Positions 8,383 through 20,099 of a stretch of 64,000 nt of DNA are shown here, in pieces. Source of the DNA: Eustoma russellianum (lineage: Eukaryota > Streptophyta > Magnoliopsida > Gentianales > Gentianaceae); contig AP025074.1 in NCBI GenBank assembly GCA_036186865.1, forward strand, positions 12,052,155 through 12,116,154, given 5' to 3'. A program made the position numbers and the translations under genes. Position 1 is the first letter of the stretch, and each line of letters begins with the position of its first letter. The notes beneath the pieces were generated by a model that saw nothing but the letters and a program-made list of their open reading frames with translations, searched no databases and was not told the origin of the DNA.

Positions 8383-11300
8383 GCGCTATTCTTGTATGTT
8401 GTATGCCCGCAAATGCGTTGTTTGATAGTGGCGCCAGCCACTCCTTTATATCTAAGAAATTTGCAAAGGGATTAGACCATAATCCCATCCGGCTTAAATC
8501 ACCCTATCGAATCCAAGCCGCTGGTGATCAAGTGCTTACGTCTCATTATCTGTATAAGAATTGCGCGGTCGAGCTCGATGACCATCGGTTCGCGGCTGAT
8601 CTGATCCCGATTGCTATGAGTGACTTTGACATTATTCTTGGTATGGACTGGTTGTCTAAGAACCATGCCCATATTGACTACAATCAGAAGAAAGTCACTT
8701 TCAGAGCCCCGGAGCAAGAGGAAGTATCATTTCAAGGAGGTCCCAAGTTGAAGAAGTCAAAGAATATTTTTGTGAATGCAGCTCGTGCCCGTCAAGCGTT
8801 GCGAAAGGGATGTCAAGGCTATCTTGTTTATGCTCTTAGTGCCGAGCAGGCAGCGGTGGACATTTCACAAGTTCCAGTAGTTCAAGAGTTTCTTGATGTC
8901 TTTCCAGAGGAACTACCAGGACTTCCCCCTGATCGAGAAATTTCCTTTGAGATAAATCTCATCCCCGGAGCTGAGCCCATTTCTAAAGCTCCTTACCGCA
9001 TGGCACCCGCTGAGCTGAAGGAACTAAAAGAGCAATTGCATGATTTATTGGAAAATAAGTTGATTCGTCCAAGTGTGTCGCCATGGGGTGCCCCAGTTTT
9101 ATTTGTAAAGAAGAAGGATGGAGGTATGCGGCTGTGTATTGATTATCGGGAACTCAACAAGATCAGCGTGAAGAATAAGTATCCGTTGCCCCGGATCGAC
9201 GATCTGTTCGACCAGCTTCGGGTCAGTAATTACCAAGTCTTATTTCAATATAATAATCATGAATAATATCTAAAGTATCCTAATGCAGGGAGCTCGGGTG
9301 TTTAGCAAAGTGGACCTAAGATCTGGATATTTTCAATTGAAGATAAGAGCTGAGGATATTCCTAAGACAGCATTCAGGACGAGATATGGACATTATAAAT
9401 TTCTCGTGATGCCTTTTGGACTGACCAACACCCCTGCAGAGTTTATGGATCTTATGAATCGGGTGTTTCGGGACCAGTTGGATAAGTGTGTGGTAGTCTT
9501 TATTGACGATATCCTGATTTATTCGCCTGATGAGGAAACTCATACAGCCCATCTAAGGACAATACTTGGTATTCTAAGAAAGCATCAGCTCTATGCAAAA
9601 TTCAGTAAATGTGAGTTTTGGTTGCATAGTGTGTCATTTCTGGGCCATATTATTACTGAAAATGGGATTTCGGTTGATCCCAGAAAGATTGAGGCAATTA
9701 CTGAGTGGCCGAGGCAGACCAATGTCACTGAAGTAAGGAGTTTTCTCGGACTGGCCGGTTACTACCGCAAGTTTGTTGAAGGATTTTCAAGGATAGCTAT
9801 GCCACTCACTAGATTGACTCAGAAGAAGACAAAATTTGTATGGAATGAGGATTGTGAAAGTAGCTTTTCTGAGTTGAAGGCAAGGTTGACGTCTGCACCA
9901 GTTTTGGCTCAACCCATTTCAGGAGAACAGTTTGTGATCTACAGTGATGCTTCCAAGAATGGATTGGGTTGTGTTCTTATGCAGAATGGGCGTGTGATCG
10001 CGTATGCATCTCGCCAGCTTAAGCCGTTTGAGCAGAATTATCAAGTACATGACCTTGAGCTTGCAGCAGTTGTATTTGCTCTGAAGATTTGGCGTCATTA
10101 TCTGTATGGAGATAAGTGTGAGATCTTCACGGATCATAAGAGTTTGAAATACCTCTTCACTCAAAAGGAGCTGAATATGCGCCAAAGGCGATGGCTTGAG
10201 TTGATCAAGGATTATGACATCTCTATTCAGTATCATCCAGGTAAAGCTAATAAAGTTGCTGATGCTTTGAGTCGTAAGACGAGTCATCCCCGTCAACCAC
10301 CTCTACAGCGTGATATGGAAGAGTTTGGTCTGGAAGAAGTGAATTCGATTTCCGACGTGCTTGCAAAGTTAGTAGTGGTTCCTTCTTTGATCGGTAGGAT
10401 TAAGGAGACTCAAGTTAAGGATGATGCATTGATGAAAGTTAAGAGCAAGCTGAAGGAGAAGCCATCTGACGATTTTGAAGTCCGTAGTGACGGCAGTTTG
10501 TGGTTTAGAGGTCGATTGTGTGTGCCTAATGATGATGCGATAAAGAGTGAAGTGTTTCAGGAAGCCCATAATTCACGCTTGTCTATTCACCCAGGAGCAA
10601 ATAAGATGTATCATGACTTGAAGCAAAAGTTTTGGTGGCCAGGAATGAAGAATCAGATAGCAGACTTTGTTGAGAAATGTCTTGTATGTCAGAAAGTCAA
10701 AGCAGAACATCAGAGGCCAGCTGGATTATTGCAACCACTTGAGGTGCCTGAGTGGAAGTGGGAACACATCGCTATGGATTTTGTGACCGATTTACCTAAG
10801 ACAAGAAGTGGATATGACACTATTTGGGTTGTTGTGGATCGTCTGACGAAGAGTGCTCATTTCATGGCGATGTCGATTAAAGCACCCATGGAAAAGTTTG
10901 CTTCTATGTATGTTGATCAGATTGTATGTTTGCATGGAGTTCCTATGAGCATAGTTTGTGACCGAGACCCCCGCTTCACATTAAGGTTTTGGACGGCATT
11001 TCAGAAAGCGATGGGTACGGAAGTTCGCATGAGTTCAGCTTTTCATCCCCAGACTGACGGTCAATCAGAGAGAACAATTCAAACATTGGAGGACATGTTG
11101 CGTGCTTGTGTGTTGGACTTTGGAGGTAGCTGGGATAAGAATTTGAAGTTGGTTGAGTTTTCATACAATAACAGCTATCACACATCTATTGGAATGGCTC
11201 CTTATGAAGCTCTTTATGGAATAAAATGTCGATCGCCATTGTATTAGGATGAGATTGGAGATAAGATTTTCACAGGACCTGACTTAGTGGAGCAAACCAA

Positions 11301-11820
11301 GGAAAATGTTATGATTGTAAGACAAAGATTGAAGGCTGCTCAGGATAGAAGCAAGGCGTGGGCCGACGTGAGGCGTCGACCACTTGAGTTTCTAGTAGGA
11401 AATAAGGTATTCTTGAAAGTATCTCCATCGAAAGGAGTAAAGCGGTTTGGAATTAAAGGTAAGCTTAGTCCTAGATTCATTGGACCATTTGAGATCTTGG
11501 AAAGGATTGGAGAAGTTGCTTATAGACTTGCACTACCACCATCGTTGTCTCAATTACACAATGTGTTTCATATATCTCAATTGTGTAAGTATGTGCATGA
11601 TTCGAGCCATATTATGGATGAACAACCTTTGCGGATTGAAGCTGATATATCATATGTTGAGGAACCCGAAAGGATAATTGACAGGGAAGTGAAAGCATTG
11701 AGAAATAAGTCTATTCCTATGGTCAAGGTGCAATGGAAGAACCATTCAATTGATGAGGCCACTTGGGAGTTAGAGGAAGGCATGAAGCAAAAGTACCCAT
11801 ATCTCTTTGACAATTCATAA
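8383..11820 (+). pseudogene. pol: Gypsy 1 pol: protease, reverse transcriptase, RNase H, integrase, chromodomain
   Basis: The domains are in chromovirus order. Protease has LFDSGASHSF near 8420. RT runs about 8950-9560 with KKKDGGMRLCIDYRELN and the catalytic VVFIDDILIYS near 9500. RNase H has YSDASKNGLGCVLMQ near 9940. Integrase has an HH-CC finger (10567-10695) and a DDE core with all three acidic residues (MDFV, CDRD, TDGQSERTIQ). The C-terminus carries a chromodomain ending near KVQWKNHSIDEATWELEE before the stop at 11818. Damage is one nonsense codon, TAG at 11245 in place of Trp, plus the 67-bp GT-AG segment at 9222-9288. With that segment ignored, the frame is continuous from gag, so the polyprotein was a single reading unit. 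Active-site residues look intact. Confidence 0.93.
9222..9288 (+). other. Intron-like GT-AG segment in RT (gypsy 1)
   Basis: A 67-bp AT-rich segment starts GTCAGTAATT and ends CTAATGCAG. It is not a multiple of three, so pol shifts frame across it; removal restores LFDQLR then GARVFSKVDL exactly, as in the uninterrupted copies of gypsy 2 and gypsy 3. It is therefore specific to gypsy 1 among the elements seen here. Confidence 0.7.
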
Positions 11821-11840
11821 GTTTCGGGGACGAAACTTTA

Positions 11841-11856
11841 TTGAAGGGGGGAAGGA
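11841..11856 (+). other. Polypurine tract of gypsy 1
   Basis: TTGAAGGGGGGAAGGA ends directly at the TG of the 3' LTR. It follows the CGGGGACGAAAC motif typical of this lineage just after the pol stop. Confidence 0.9.
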
Positions 11857-13941
11857 TGTCGTATCCCGAACACTCGCAGGTACTCTTATCTCTCGTCGAT
11901 CTATAAAAGCCTTATCATCCTTCGGTGAAATATTCCATATTTTATTCCTATCGATTATCTTAATATTGCCAAGCTTGTTAATGTCGAATATTCACATATT
12001 TAATTCAAGTATCGTTTATTCGCTGTGAATTATCTGATTCTTAATATGTAGCATAACACCTCTTATTTAATTATGTCCCATGTTGTGTGATATGTGAGAA
12101 AATAATTTCCCTCCCCACACACACATAAAAATTCGGCCATAATAAGTCTCCAAGAGACTAGAAGATTCTTCAACCAACCACCAACACCTTCTTAATTGTG
12201 GTGTGCTAGCTACCTTCTTAACTCCTTATCAAAAGTTGTAAAAGACAAACAAGTAATTAGCCTACCCTAATAAAGTCTTATTTCCCTCTCCCAACCCTCC
12301 TAGAATCGTCCCCTATAGCCCTTCAAGACCCCATTTGATTTTCAAACCCATCACTTTAAGTTATAAACCCTAAAACATAACTCCAAGCAAGAATGATATC
12401 TCAAGTGCTCCTTCCCCAACACATCATCTAGGCCGAAAACTTTAGGAGTCAAGGGAGGAATAGAAGTCTCATCAACCTAAGCTCATAAGCATCTCAATCA
12501 AGTAAGTAATGTCTTATTTTATATCTCCATTGATGGAATTTTAGTATAGTAAGCTTGAATGGTAACCCATGTTAATTTTTCAAAAAGCCGTGGGTTAGGA
12601 GGGCTCAAGTGGGAGTTCTAGTTCATCAATCTCATCTAAGAAGAAGAGTTAGAAGAACCTAGGCTTGATTCTAAGCCTTGAGGTAAGTTTCTAAGCATTT
12701 TGTGGTTCGTTAGTATTCTTTTAATTTTGGCCTTGTGTTGACCCGAAATCCGTGTGTTATGGCTCAAGTAGAGGGAACCCCAAGTGATTCAAGCTACCTT
12801 GAAGTTAATCTATCTTCTAAAGCTTCATTTCAAGGCAAGTATACTTTAACCTCTTACAATATATGTGATTATGTGCATACTTGAATGTCTAGAAGCTTAA
12901 GACATAATTTTAGTGAAAATATGCCTAAGTTGTTATCTTTTCGTATGTATTGAAAGGTTGGATGATAGACCTCTCTTATGTTGCAATATAAAGCATGTTT
13001 AAACTGGAAATAAGAGTTAAAAATGATGGATTAGGGGCTGCCCTATGTTTGGTATTGAATGAAACATGATTGGTATGAAGCCTAGCATTTTTAGTGGTTT
13101 TAGTATGAGAAATTGTTGGACTAGAGGACTGTTTTGTTTAGAAGGAATGAACAGCCTGTATAAACGAATTTTGCATGCTAAAAAGGACTTTAATTAGTAC
13201 AGGGAAGCCTTGTTACGTCTATCGAATGACCATTAACTTGGGTTATAGGCTAAAGAACGAAAATTAGGAAGGAAAGGATACTTCTATGCATGTCGGTTGA
13301 AAACAGAATCCTGGACAGATTTTATGCTAAATTGATGGATTTAGTTAAGGACCTTCTAAACGTTAGATTGAGCTGATTTGTGGTATGGTCGTAGCTTATC
13401 ATGTCTATTTTGTTGTGGAGTTGGAATTTCTGGAAAATCGGTTGTGGATTGGTCAGAAATGAATTTTTAGTATCAAGGGGTCAAACCAGTTCCGGGTTGT
13501 ACCACCTTGGGGAGAAAAATTATTTAAGTGCCTTAAACATCTTGGATTGATATGAAATTTTTACAAGAAGTACCTAAGACATAGAGCTAAGTATTCATGT
13601 AAAGAAATTGATTTTATCTATTGATCTTGGTGGCAAACCATTAAGGTAAAGTTGGTGTAACATTCTGGAAAACAGGACAGATTGACCCTTTGTGCTTGTA
13701 TGACTTGTATTGTGTTTATTTTGACTTGTTTTGGTAAATGGGCATTTGGATATTGTTCACGAAAGAAATAGAAAAGATTTCCAGGTACTAAATGAGCCCC
13801 ATAATGAGTTTATGAATGGAGACAAGGTAAGAAACGGAGTTGAGAGTGCAGCAGAATTCCTGTTGTACCCTTGTTGGGAGTTATTTTTATTAAGATACCA
13901 ACGCTAGTCGGAATCGCGTGAAATTTGTACAGAATGTAGTT

Positions 13942-14425
13942 AAGATCATGTGGTGCATATCCATATTTTTAGTTTCTGGAAAATATGCCAAAAAGGTTGA
14001 TTTTGAGGCCGGGCAATACAGGACATGCTGCTGGATCGTTTTCCAGCCCATGAAGAAAGTTGTTTATGATGCTATAAGTGCATTTTACCATGTTGCATCC
14101 CATGCATTTGCATTGACATGCTCATATGTTTCATGCTCATGATTCTGTTGATGTTTTATATAAAGTTTCTGTTTTGAAAGAATAAGATCATGTGGTGCAT
14201 ATCCATATTTTTAGTTACTGGAAAATAGGCCAAAAAGGTTGATTTTGAGGCCGGGCAATACAGGACATGCTGCTGGATCGTTTTCCAGCCCATGAAGAAA
14301 GTTGTTTATGATGCTATAAGTGCATTTTACCATGTTGCATCCCATGCATTTGCATTGACATGCTCATATGTTTCATGCTCATGATTTTGTTGATGTTTTA
14401 TATAAAGTTTCTGTTTTGAAAGAAT
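13942..14425 (+). repeat. 242-bp tandem duplication within gypsy 1 3' LTR
   Basis: Copies at 13942-14183 and 14184-14425 both begin AAGATCATGTGGTGCATATC and end TTTTGAAAGAAT. The 5' LTR has only one copy (around 5477-5717). The duplication therefore arose in this LTR after insertion, because LTRs are identical at the time of integration. Confidence 0.92.
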
Positions 14426-15042
14426 TTCCGCCCCTTCTGGCCAGCTTAACCCGCCACAGATCCGGGGTTAATTGATCTGAAGAGTTATAAGAACCGATCC
14501 AGGCCCGGTATAATAGGTCTGAAGATGATCATAATTATAAGAACCGATCCAGGCCCGGTATGATAGGTCTGAAGAGTGTAAGAACCGAGCCAGGTCCGGT
14601 ATAATAGACCTGAAGGTGATCATGTTATAAGAACCGAGTCATGCCCGGTATAATAGGCTGACACACTCTCTTGTTTTATGATGAGCATGATTTAAAAGAA
14701 AGAAAGAAAGTTCAAGTATTTTTATGAGCATGTCTAAATGAAAGAAAGAATGTTTCCCGTTGCATTTGCATTGCATTCACATTTTCATACACATTACGCA
14801 TGATACCTATTCATAGAAGTAAGGGTTGGCTATAGCACGTAGAATCTAACTAAGTGATGACATTTAGATCTTAGCTAAGTGTTGATATGACTTTAAGTAT
14901 GATGATTCGGAAAGGTATTGGCAGGTATGTTTTAACTTAAAGAATTGGGGTTTGATTCTTGTATGCCGTTTTCTCTTTATTGTATGGTGTTATTGTATAC
15001 TTGCTGGCGACTTTGTCGCTTACCCATCTATTTTCCCCCCCA

Positions 15043-15099
15043 GAGCCAGGTAATGAAGTCGAGTGGATTGATGATGAGCCAAGGGTGCCATACCCATAG
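15043..15099 (+). CDS. Conserved LTR acidic peptide box, gypsy 1 3' LTR
   Basis: This is the counterpart of 6335-6391, encoding EPGNEVEWIDDEPRVPYP then TAG. The codons are unchanged from the 5' LTR copy, while nearby positions differ slightly. See the 5' copy for the argument and its limits. Confidence 0.48.
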   Translation, partial: EPGNEVEWIDDEPRVPYP

Positions 15100-15434
15100 G
15101 TTATTGAAGTCGTTGTTAAGAGAATGATGATGGAAGCTTTTGATGAACCTTTAGGACATTTTGGGACTTAGCTATTTTCGGATTATGTTTGTGTAATTTC
15201 GTGGTGTAATTTGCTATCGGTTCAGTTTGTATAATTTTGCTATGTATACGCGATTTGACGCTTTCGGATTAAGGTTCAATTCTGCCGTATTTTTATCTAC
15301 CTGTTAAGATCGTGACTTTGTAATCCATGTTTATCCATGGGTTTTATGAGTTAAGTATCGACGTTTGTATTTTTCCGAAAGGGAAAGTACGGCGGGTGCA
15401 CCGTACGAGGGGTAGCCGAGTACGGGGCGCTACA

Positions 15435-16204
15435 ATTTATATGTTGAATATCTTGAATTACATAAGTTTGCTAGAACTCTTGCAAAACAAAAGAAACGGT
15501 TAATTGAAGACAAGAAATTGTTAGAATCTTCTAACAAAGATCTTATGTCTCAATTAAACGATTCAAAAGAAGAGTCGTCGTGCATTATAAATTCATTCAA
15601 GTCTGAGATTTCATCAGTGACATCCGAGAACACTGAATTGAAATCCGAGATTTCAAACTTGAAATCAAGGAATGCGGATGTAGAGAAAAAGGTGAAACAA
15701 TTTGACACGAGAACAAACATGCTAGATCACATCATTTCTTCTCAAAAGCATGATAGTGACAAAACCGGACTAGGATACGTTGAGAAAAGTAAGCCACAAA
15801 ATAAACCAACCAAATTCATCCCATTTAAGAAAATAGATGCATCAAAGACATATGTGGCATCTAAGAAGACGCATAGGCCTTTTCTTATGACATCTCAACG
15901 TGCTTCTTCTTCACATCATGCAAAATATAATTATGTACCATATAGATATGAGAAGAAACAAGTGATGCATACGAGACACTCATATCACAAAAATGCATCT
16001 AGATCACGTCCCGTGCATGCAAACCGAAATGCATATCAAAAACAAAAACCATATTATATGCATGATGGGATTCTTGGCCAAAGGCCAAACGCATTTGCCC
16101 CTAACATATATTATGTTGCGTTCTCATCACCTCTCTCACCTTTTGGAAGACCTAGAACGGTCACCCAAATTTGAGTACCAAAAGGGACATTTTCAAAGGG
16201 TTGA
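15435..16204 (+). pseudogene. SIRE-like gag, distal coiled-coil part
   Basis: After the second ATTTA the SIRE gag frame resumes without a break. It holds a long Lys/Glu/Ser-rich coiled coil (about 15500-15700), then the lineage pattern MLDHIISSQ...DKTGLGYV and a basic His/Arg/Tyr-rich tail. In-frame stops are TGA at 16172, where the family has Trp just before VPKGTFSKG, and TGA at 16202. Pol should follow but is absent: within about 40 bp the sequence jumps into the middle of an LTR. This is a gag-only, capsid-less remnant. Confidence 0.8.
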
Positions 16205-16241
16205 ATAAATAACTCTTACGAACGCACGTATATGAAATGCA

Positions 16242-18221
16242 TGATTGAAATATACCATGTGTGTATTATTAAATGTGCACTATTTTACAAAGTTTGCAAA
16301 AATAAAATTCAGCACACGCACAATCATTTCCAACGCCTACAACAGCCATTTTGTAGCATATGTGGAGCCTTGTTGGCATCTTGGTTGGTCAAGAATCAAT
16401 CACACAATGTTGGTGACATAAAGGAAGGTGCTACAAAAGGTAACATTTCAAACTATGTCACATCTATGACACATGCTGAAAATTCAGCATGTGTGTTGTA
16501 TTATAGCCGATTTTTAGCACTAAGAAATGCCATATTTTACTATCTTGAATCATGAGGATTAATTGAGGATGTTATGGAAATGATTTGAATATTATTTAAA
16601 TTAATAAAGTGTGTTATTTTATATATCACACATGCTGAAAAATTTTCAGCATGTGTGAGACTTGTGTGGCCGAATGTATGGTCTTAAAAGTGTCTATATT
16701 CATTTCTCATGTGATAGAAATATCTACCATAAATTGATGATTCATTTTTATAAAGAAAAATCAAAGTAAATTTGGAATTATGTTGAATAAAATGGAATGA
16801 TGCACATGCTGAATTTTCAGCATGGCATTGGCGAATTCTAGGTCAATTTTGTGAGATTTTTTGTCTTGCAATTTATGTGATATATCTCATGATTTATGGA
16901 AGTTATTTTGTGATGATTTTGGCACATGTTTAAGTGTAATTCTCAGATTTTTTCCAAGTCATCAATGATGACAACATTCATCCAATAAGAAGGTGCCAAG
17001 TAAGCGAAGCTTAAATGATCATCCAATAAGAAGATGCCAAGTAAGCAAGATCTTGTCACAATGATGTCTTACATTCTCCCAAGGACTTAAAAGATAATTT
17101 TCAAGAGGGGAAGGCTACACAAGGGGACGGCATGCATCATTAAAAGGAAAGAGAAAAGAGCAAACAAAACAATGCCAAGCATTGCAAAATCAAGTGATCA
17201 AAAGCCTAGCTCTTCTTCTTCTACATTATCTTTCTTTCTTTCTTCTTGTAAGCCTATTGTATTCATATCTTTCAATCTTGAATAGGCTTGTATCATACCA
17301 CCACATACTCTTTATCTTTGTAAAATATTGATCAAGGTGTGATCAATCTTCAATCTTGCAAGGTGGTGGTGTCCGTGTGCATTGCATTGAACATACAAGG
17401 TTTGTAAAGGGTTGGAGTTGGTGTGTAACTCCATCAACCATGTGGTAAGGTGTTTTTGAGTTGTGTGATTAGTGTGAACCAAGGAAGGTGTTCCTTGAAG
17501 ACTGGAGTAGGTTGTTGATAACCGAACCAGTATCAAATTCTTGGTGCCATTTACTTTCTGCATTTACTTTTCAGTTACTGCACTGATTATCCTTCTTGTT
17601 CGCATTCGTAAAAATAGTTAACGAATTTCAAAAATCACGAAAACTTTCAGAAATATACTCACACGTTCTATGGTTAATTTGGCACAAGTTTCAACCCTTT
17701 TGGATAAGTATAAGTCAATCAAACATCAAAAGTTCTGAGACTAGTGCATTCTGATTTTTAGACTTGCAAAGGTTGAGACTTTGATTGTAGTTGACCTACT
17801 TCCCAAAAGAATTTTGCAAAACTGTTTCAACCCACTTACATATAGTGTATAAGGAGTTAGTGGTCAAATTTTCAGAGCATTTGGACGTTCACACAAATAG
17901 GAATAAATTTTTCAAAACCATCTACCGTTTCTGGCAGATTCGAGCAATCTGAGTACCAACGGTTTTTGAAGGGGTTAAAGGTTGAATTTTAATTTGAAAT
18001 TTTTAGGGGACCCTCATAACATCTGAGGCTAAGTTCTCTCAAAATTGCATAATTTTTGGAGACCTATAACCTGGTTTTAAAAACGTTTTAAAACTGGTCC
18101 TGAAAACAGAAACTGTTTTCAGAAGTTGGGTTTTTGGTTCAAACTAATTTTAAAAACCACATTTTCCGCACCCACTATTCAACCCCCCCCTCCCTTCTAG
18201 TGGTGCCTTGCAGATCCTACA
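16242..18221 (+). repeat. SIRE-like LTR copy B, 5'-truncated
   Basis: The sequence matches 1256-3232 of copy A nearly base for base and ends with the same GATCCTACA. The first 1.07 kb of the LTR is missing. The junction lies at TGATTG, present on both sides, which suggests a deletion by microhomology that also removed all of pol. The copy is followed by gypsy 4 sequence starting TTGGCC. Confidence 0.92.
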
Positions 18222-18397
18222 TTGGCCACCTCATATAGTCCCTAACTCACGCTTGAATTGATTATATCATTTGCTTATCTTACTAAAATGAAAGAATCAC
18301 TAAGGAAACTTAGTGAAAGACGCTTGAAGGATACCACTTTATTATTTCACTTATATGAGTCTTCAAGTACTATATGACTTTTCGGCGGGGTACAACA
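18222..18397 (-). repeat. Gypsy 4 3' LTR, first 176 bp
   Basis: This is identical to 24975-25150 except for one or so substitutions, and it ends GGGGTACAACA next to the polypurine tract. The rest of this LTR must lie left of the window, beyond the SIRE complex. Confidence 0.93.
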
Positions 18398-19787
18398 TTC
18401 TCCCCTCCTTAATATAAGTTTCGTCCTTGAAACTTCAGGCTAGTCAACAAAATGGGGCGTCTACTCCTCATGTCGTCTTCCGTTTCCCATGTGGCTTCTT
18501 CTTTTAGGTAAATAAGATCGCATAAAGCGTCTATTTAGTTCCCTCAGAACTGCTTTGTTCTATTTATCTTAGAGATTTCCTCAGAACTTATTCTAATTCG
18601 GTGTTATCATAACCTATCTCATATCAAGCACTTGCAACCTTGGTACTATGTACTTGATAATGAATTCCATTCCGTGTAATCATGATCACAGCAGGCTTAT
18701 AATTTCCTTTTTCATAAAATGTGTACAAGTGCTCATAGTGACGCATCATGACGAGGACCCCGAGTCCCGTATGCAGTGTCATACTTAGTCATGTTATCGC
18801 TAATAATCTCACTTGCTTACTTGTGGTTTACTCATCATAACTTAAAGAAAACTATCATAATCACTCATTCTTGGTTAATAGGAAGTAGAGCAGAGGACAT
18901 AGGTACTTCACACTTATTAGGCGTACCTTGGTTGTTTTCTTTGTCATCCGCATAAACTAGCTTTATATGGATACGGTTTTCCTCCTTCTACTTCGTTTGC
19001 TTGTTAAATCGTTCCTTTCATTCTTTCGTTCCCTTACTATCGCATTCCGCTCCGTAGCGGTCCTCCAATAATTCACCAAAGGTCCTTGAATACAACTTAA
19101 CTTAGCCTAATTTGATCTGGGGGTCTAGACCGCGCACAAATCTGATTACCTTGAACTTTTCATCTTTCATAATCAAAGGAACATACTGTCCCAAAGTAAT
19201 GAATGAGTACGGAGATGCCTGACCCCTGTCTTAGTGAGTCAAATTCTTCAACCCTTCTCGTGACTAAGTCCTGAGAGGAAGAACTCACAAAACTCCTCTT
19301 AGAACCTTGCCCTTATCTTATCCAGTACCAGTATCAGCATGGAGTTACTTTCAACTTTACTTAACCATCTTTCTGCCTACTATGAACTAAATTCCCTACC
19401 AAACCTTGGAATACGTGTTCTTACTAACTATTTCTAGTAATGTTTACTGCCTCCTGGGGTGACAGTGATGATGTCATCTTACTGAATTGTGGTGCCATCC
19501 GCACCCCGAAGTGTCAGAGTCTTACTTAAGGTATAAGTATGCAGAATAAGCGACCCATTTAATTCGTAATCCATATACGATCTTATGGTCATGCAAGCAG
19601 ACACGATTACATTCTATAAATGGCCATCGACTAGGGCTTTATCATTTGGTCAAAACCCTAATTTCCAGTCTAAATCATCCTGGTCTAAGGTCAACTCTCA
19701 TCTAAGATCAGAACTTAGGTCTAAGATCAAACTTAGTTGACTACAATCATAACTTAGTTCTACATTCTGCCCGGATCTGGAGCCTTC
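18398..19787 (-). pseudogene. Gypsy 4 internal region: gag and chromodomain remnants
   Basis: On the minus strand a gag-like stretch at about 18950-19320 still shows QYVPLI-like and RFVRGLDPQIK-like patterns with stops and frame changes. Near the other end, about 18440-18505, EEATWETEDDMRS is the tail of a chromodomain, followed by the CAAGGACGAAAC motif and a purine tract (18398-18415). Between them (about 18520-18940) I see no recognisable domain. Protease, RT, RNase H and integrase are missing. What remains is consistent with a large internal deletion of a Tekay-like element. Confidence 0.72.
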
Positions 19788-19799
19788 GCTCTGATACCA
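19788..19799 (-). other. Primer binding site, initiator tRNA-Met (gypsy 4)
   Basis: The plus strand reads GCTCTGATACCA, i.e. TGGTATCAGAGC on the element strand, two bases from the LTR end at 19802. It defines the minus orientation. Confidence 0.92.
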
Positions 19800-20099
19800 C
19801 ATGTGGCGCCCCGCACCCCGGCCCCGCCGGAGTCGGCTGCACCCGCCGTACTTCACTAAGGAGAGTACTAGGCGTCGTCTCATACGTATCATGATCTATG
19901 GCATAATGCATGGATTTTCGCGCTTACACGCAGATAAGTATGCGAAACCGTGGCAGAATTTAAAACTTTGAATTAAAAACATCCACTAGATCATTCTTTG
20001 TTTTACAACCCAAATCAAAGTATCGAAATTCTCAAAAGTAGATGTTTCCCATCACAACTACATAATCAGTCATCAGTCATAATCGTCAAGTCACGTCTC

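Larger units (their letters stand above)
3409..15434 (+). mobile_element. Gypsy 1: near-complete Ty3/gypsy chromovirus (Tekay/Del-like)
   Basis: A 12.0 kb element with two LTRs (3320 and 3578 bp), a tRNA-Met primer site, one gag-pol frame ending in a chromodomain, a polypurine tract and the 5-bp duplication ATTTA. Long LTRs, a single gag-pol frame and a C-terminal chromodomain point to the Tekay/Del lineage of chromoviruses. Decay is light: three nonsense codons (7617, 8022, 11245) and no frameshift over 4.8 kb, apart from two short GT-AG segments that behave like introns. It is the innermost and probably one of the youngest insertions on the left side, nested in the SIRE-like gag. Confidence 0.94.
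11857..15434 (+). repeat. Gypsy 1 3' LTR
   Basis: 3578 bp with the same TGTCG...GCTACA ends as the 5' LTR. It is longer because of a 242-bp tandem duplication (13942-14425) and an insert of about 16 bp near 13891. It carries the same subrepeats (about 14487-14660), acidic peptide box (15043-15099) and terminal module (15389-15400). It is followed by the second ATTTA. Confidence 0.95.

Noticed and set aside
3409..15434. Assigning gypsy 1 to the centromeric CRM lineage
   Set aside because: LTRs are too long and the C-terminal chromodomain with a single gag-pol frame fits Tekay/Del better.
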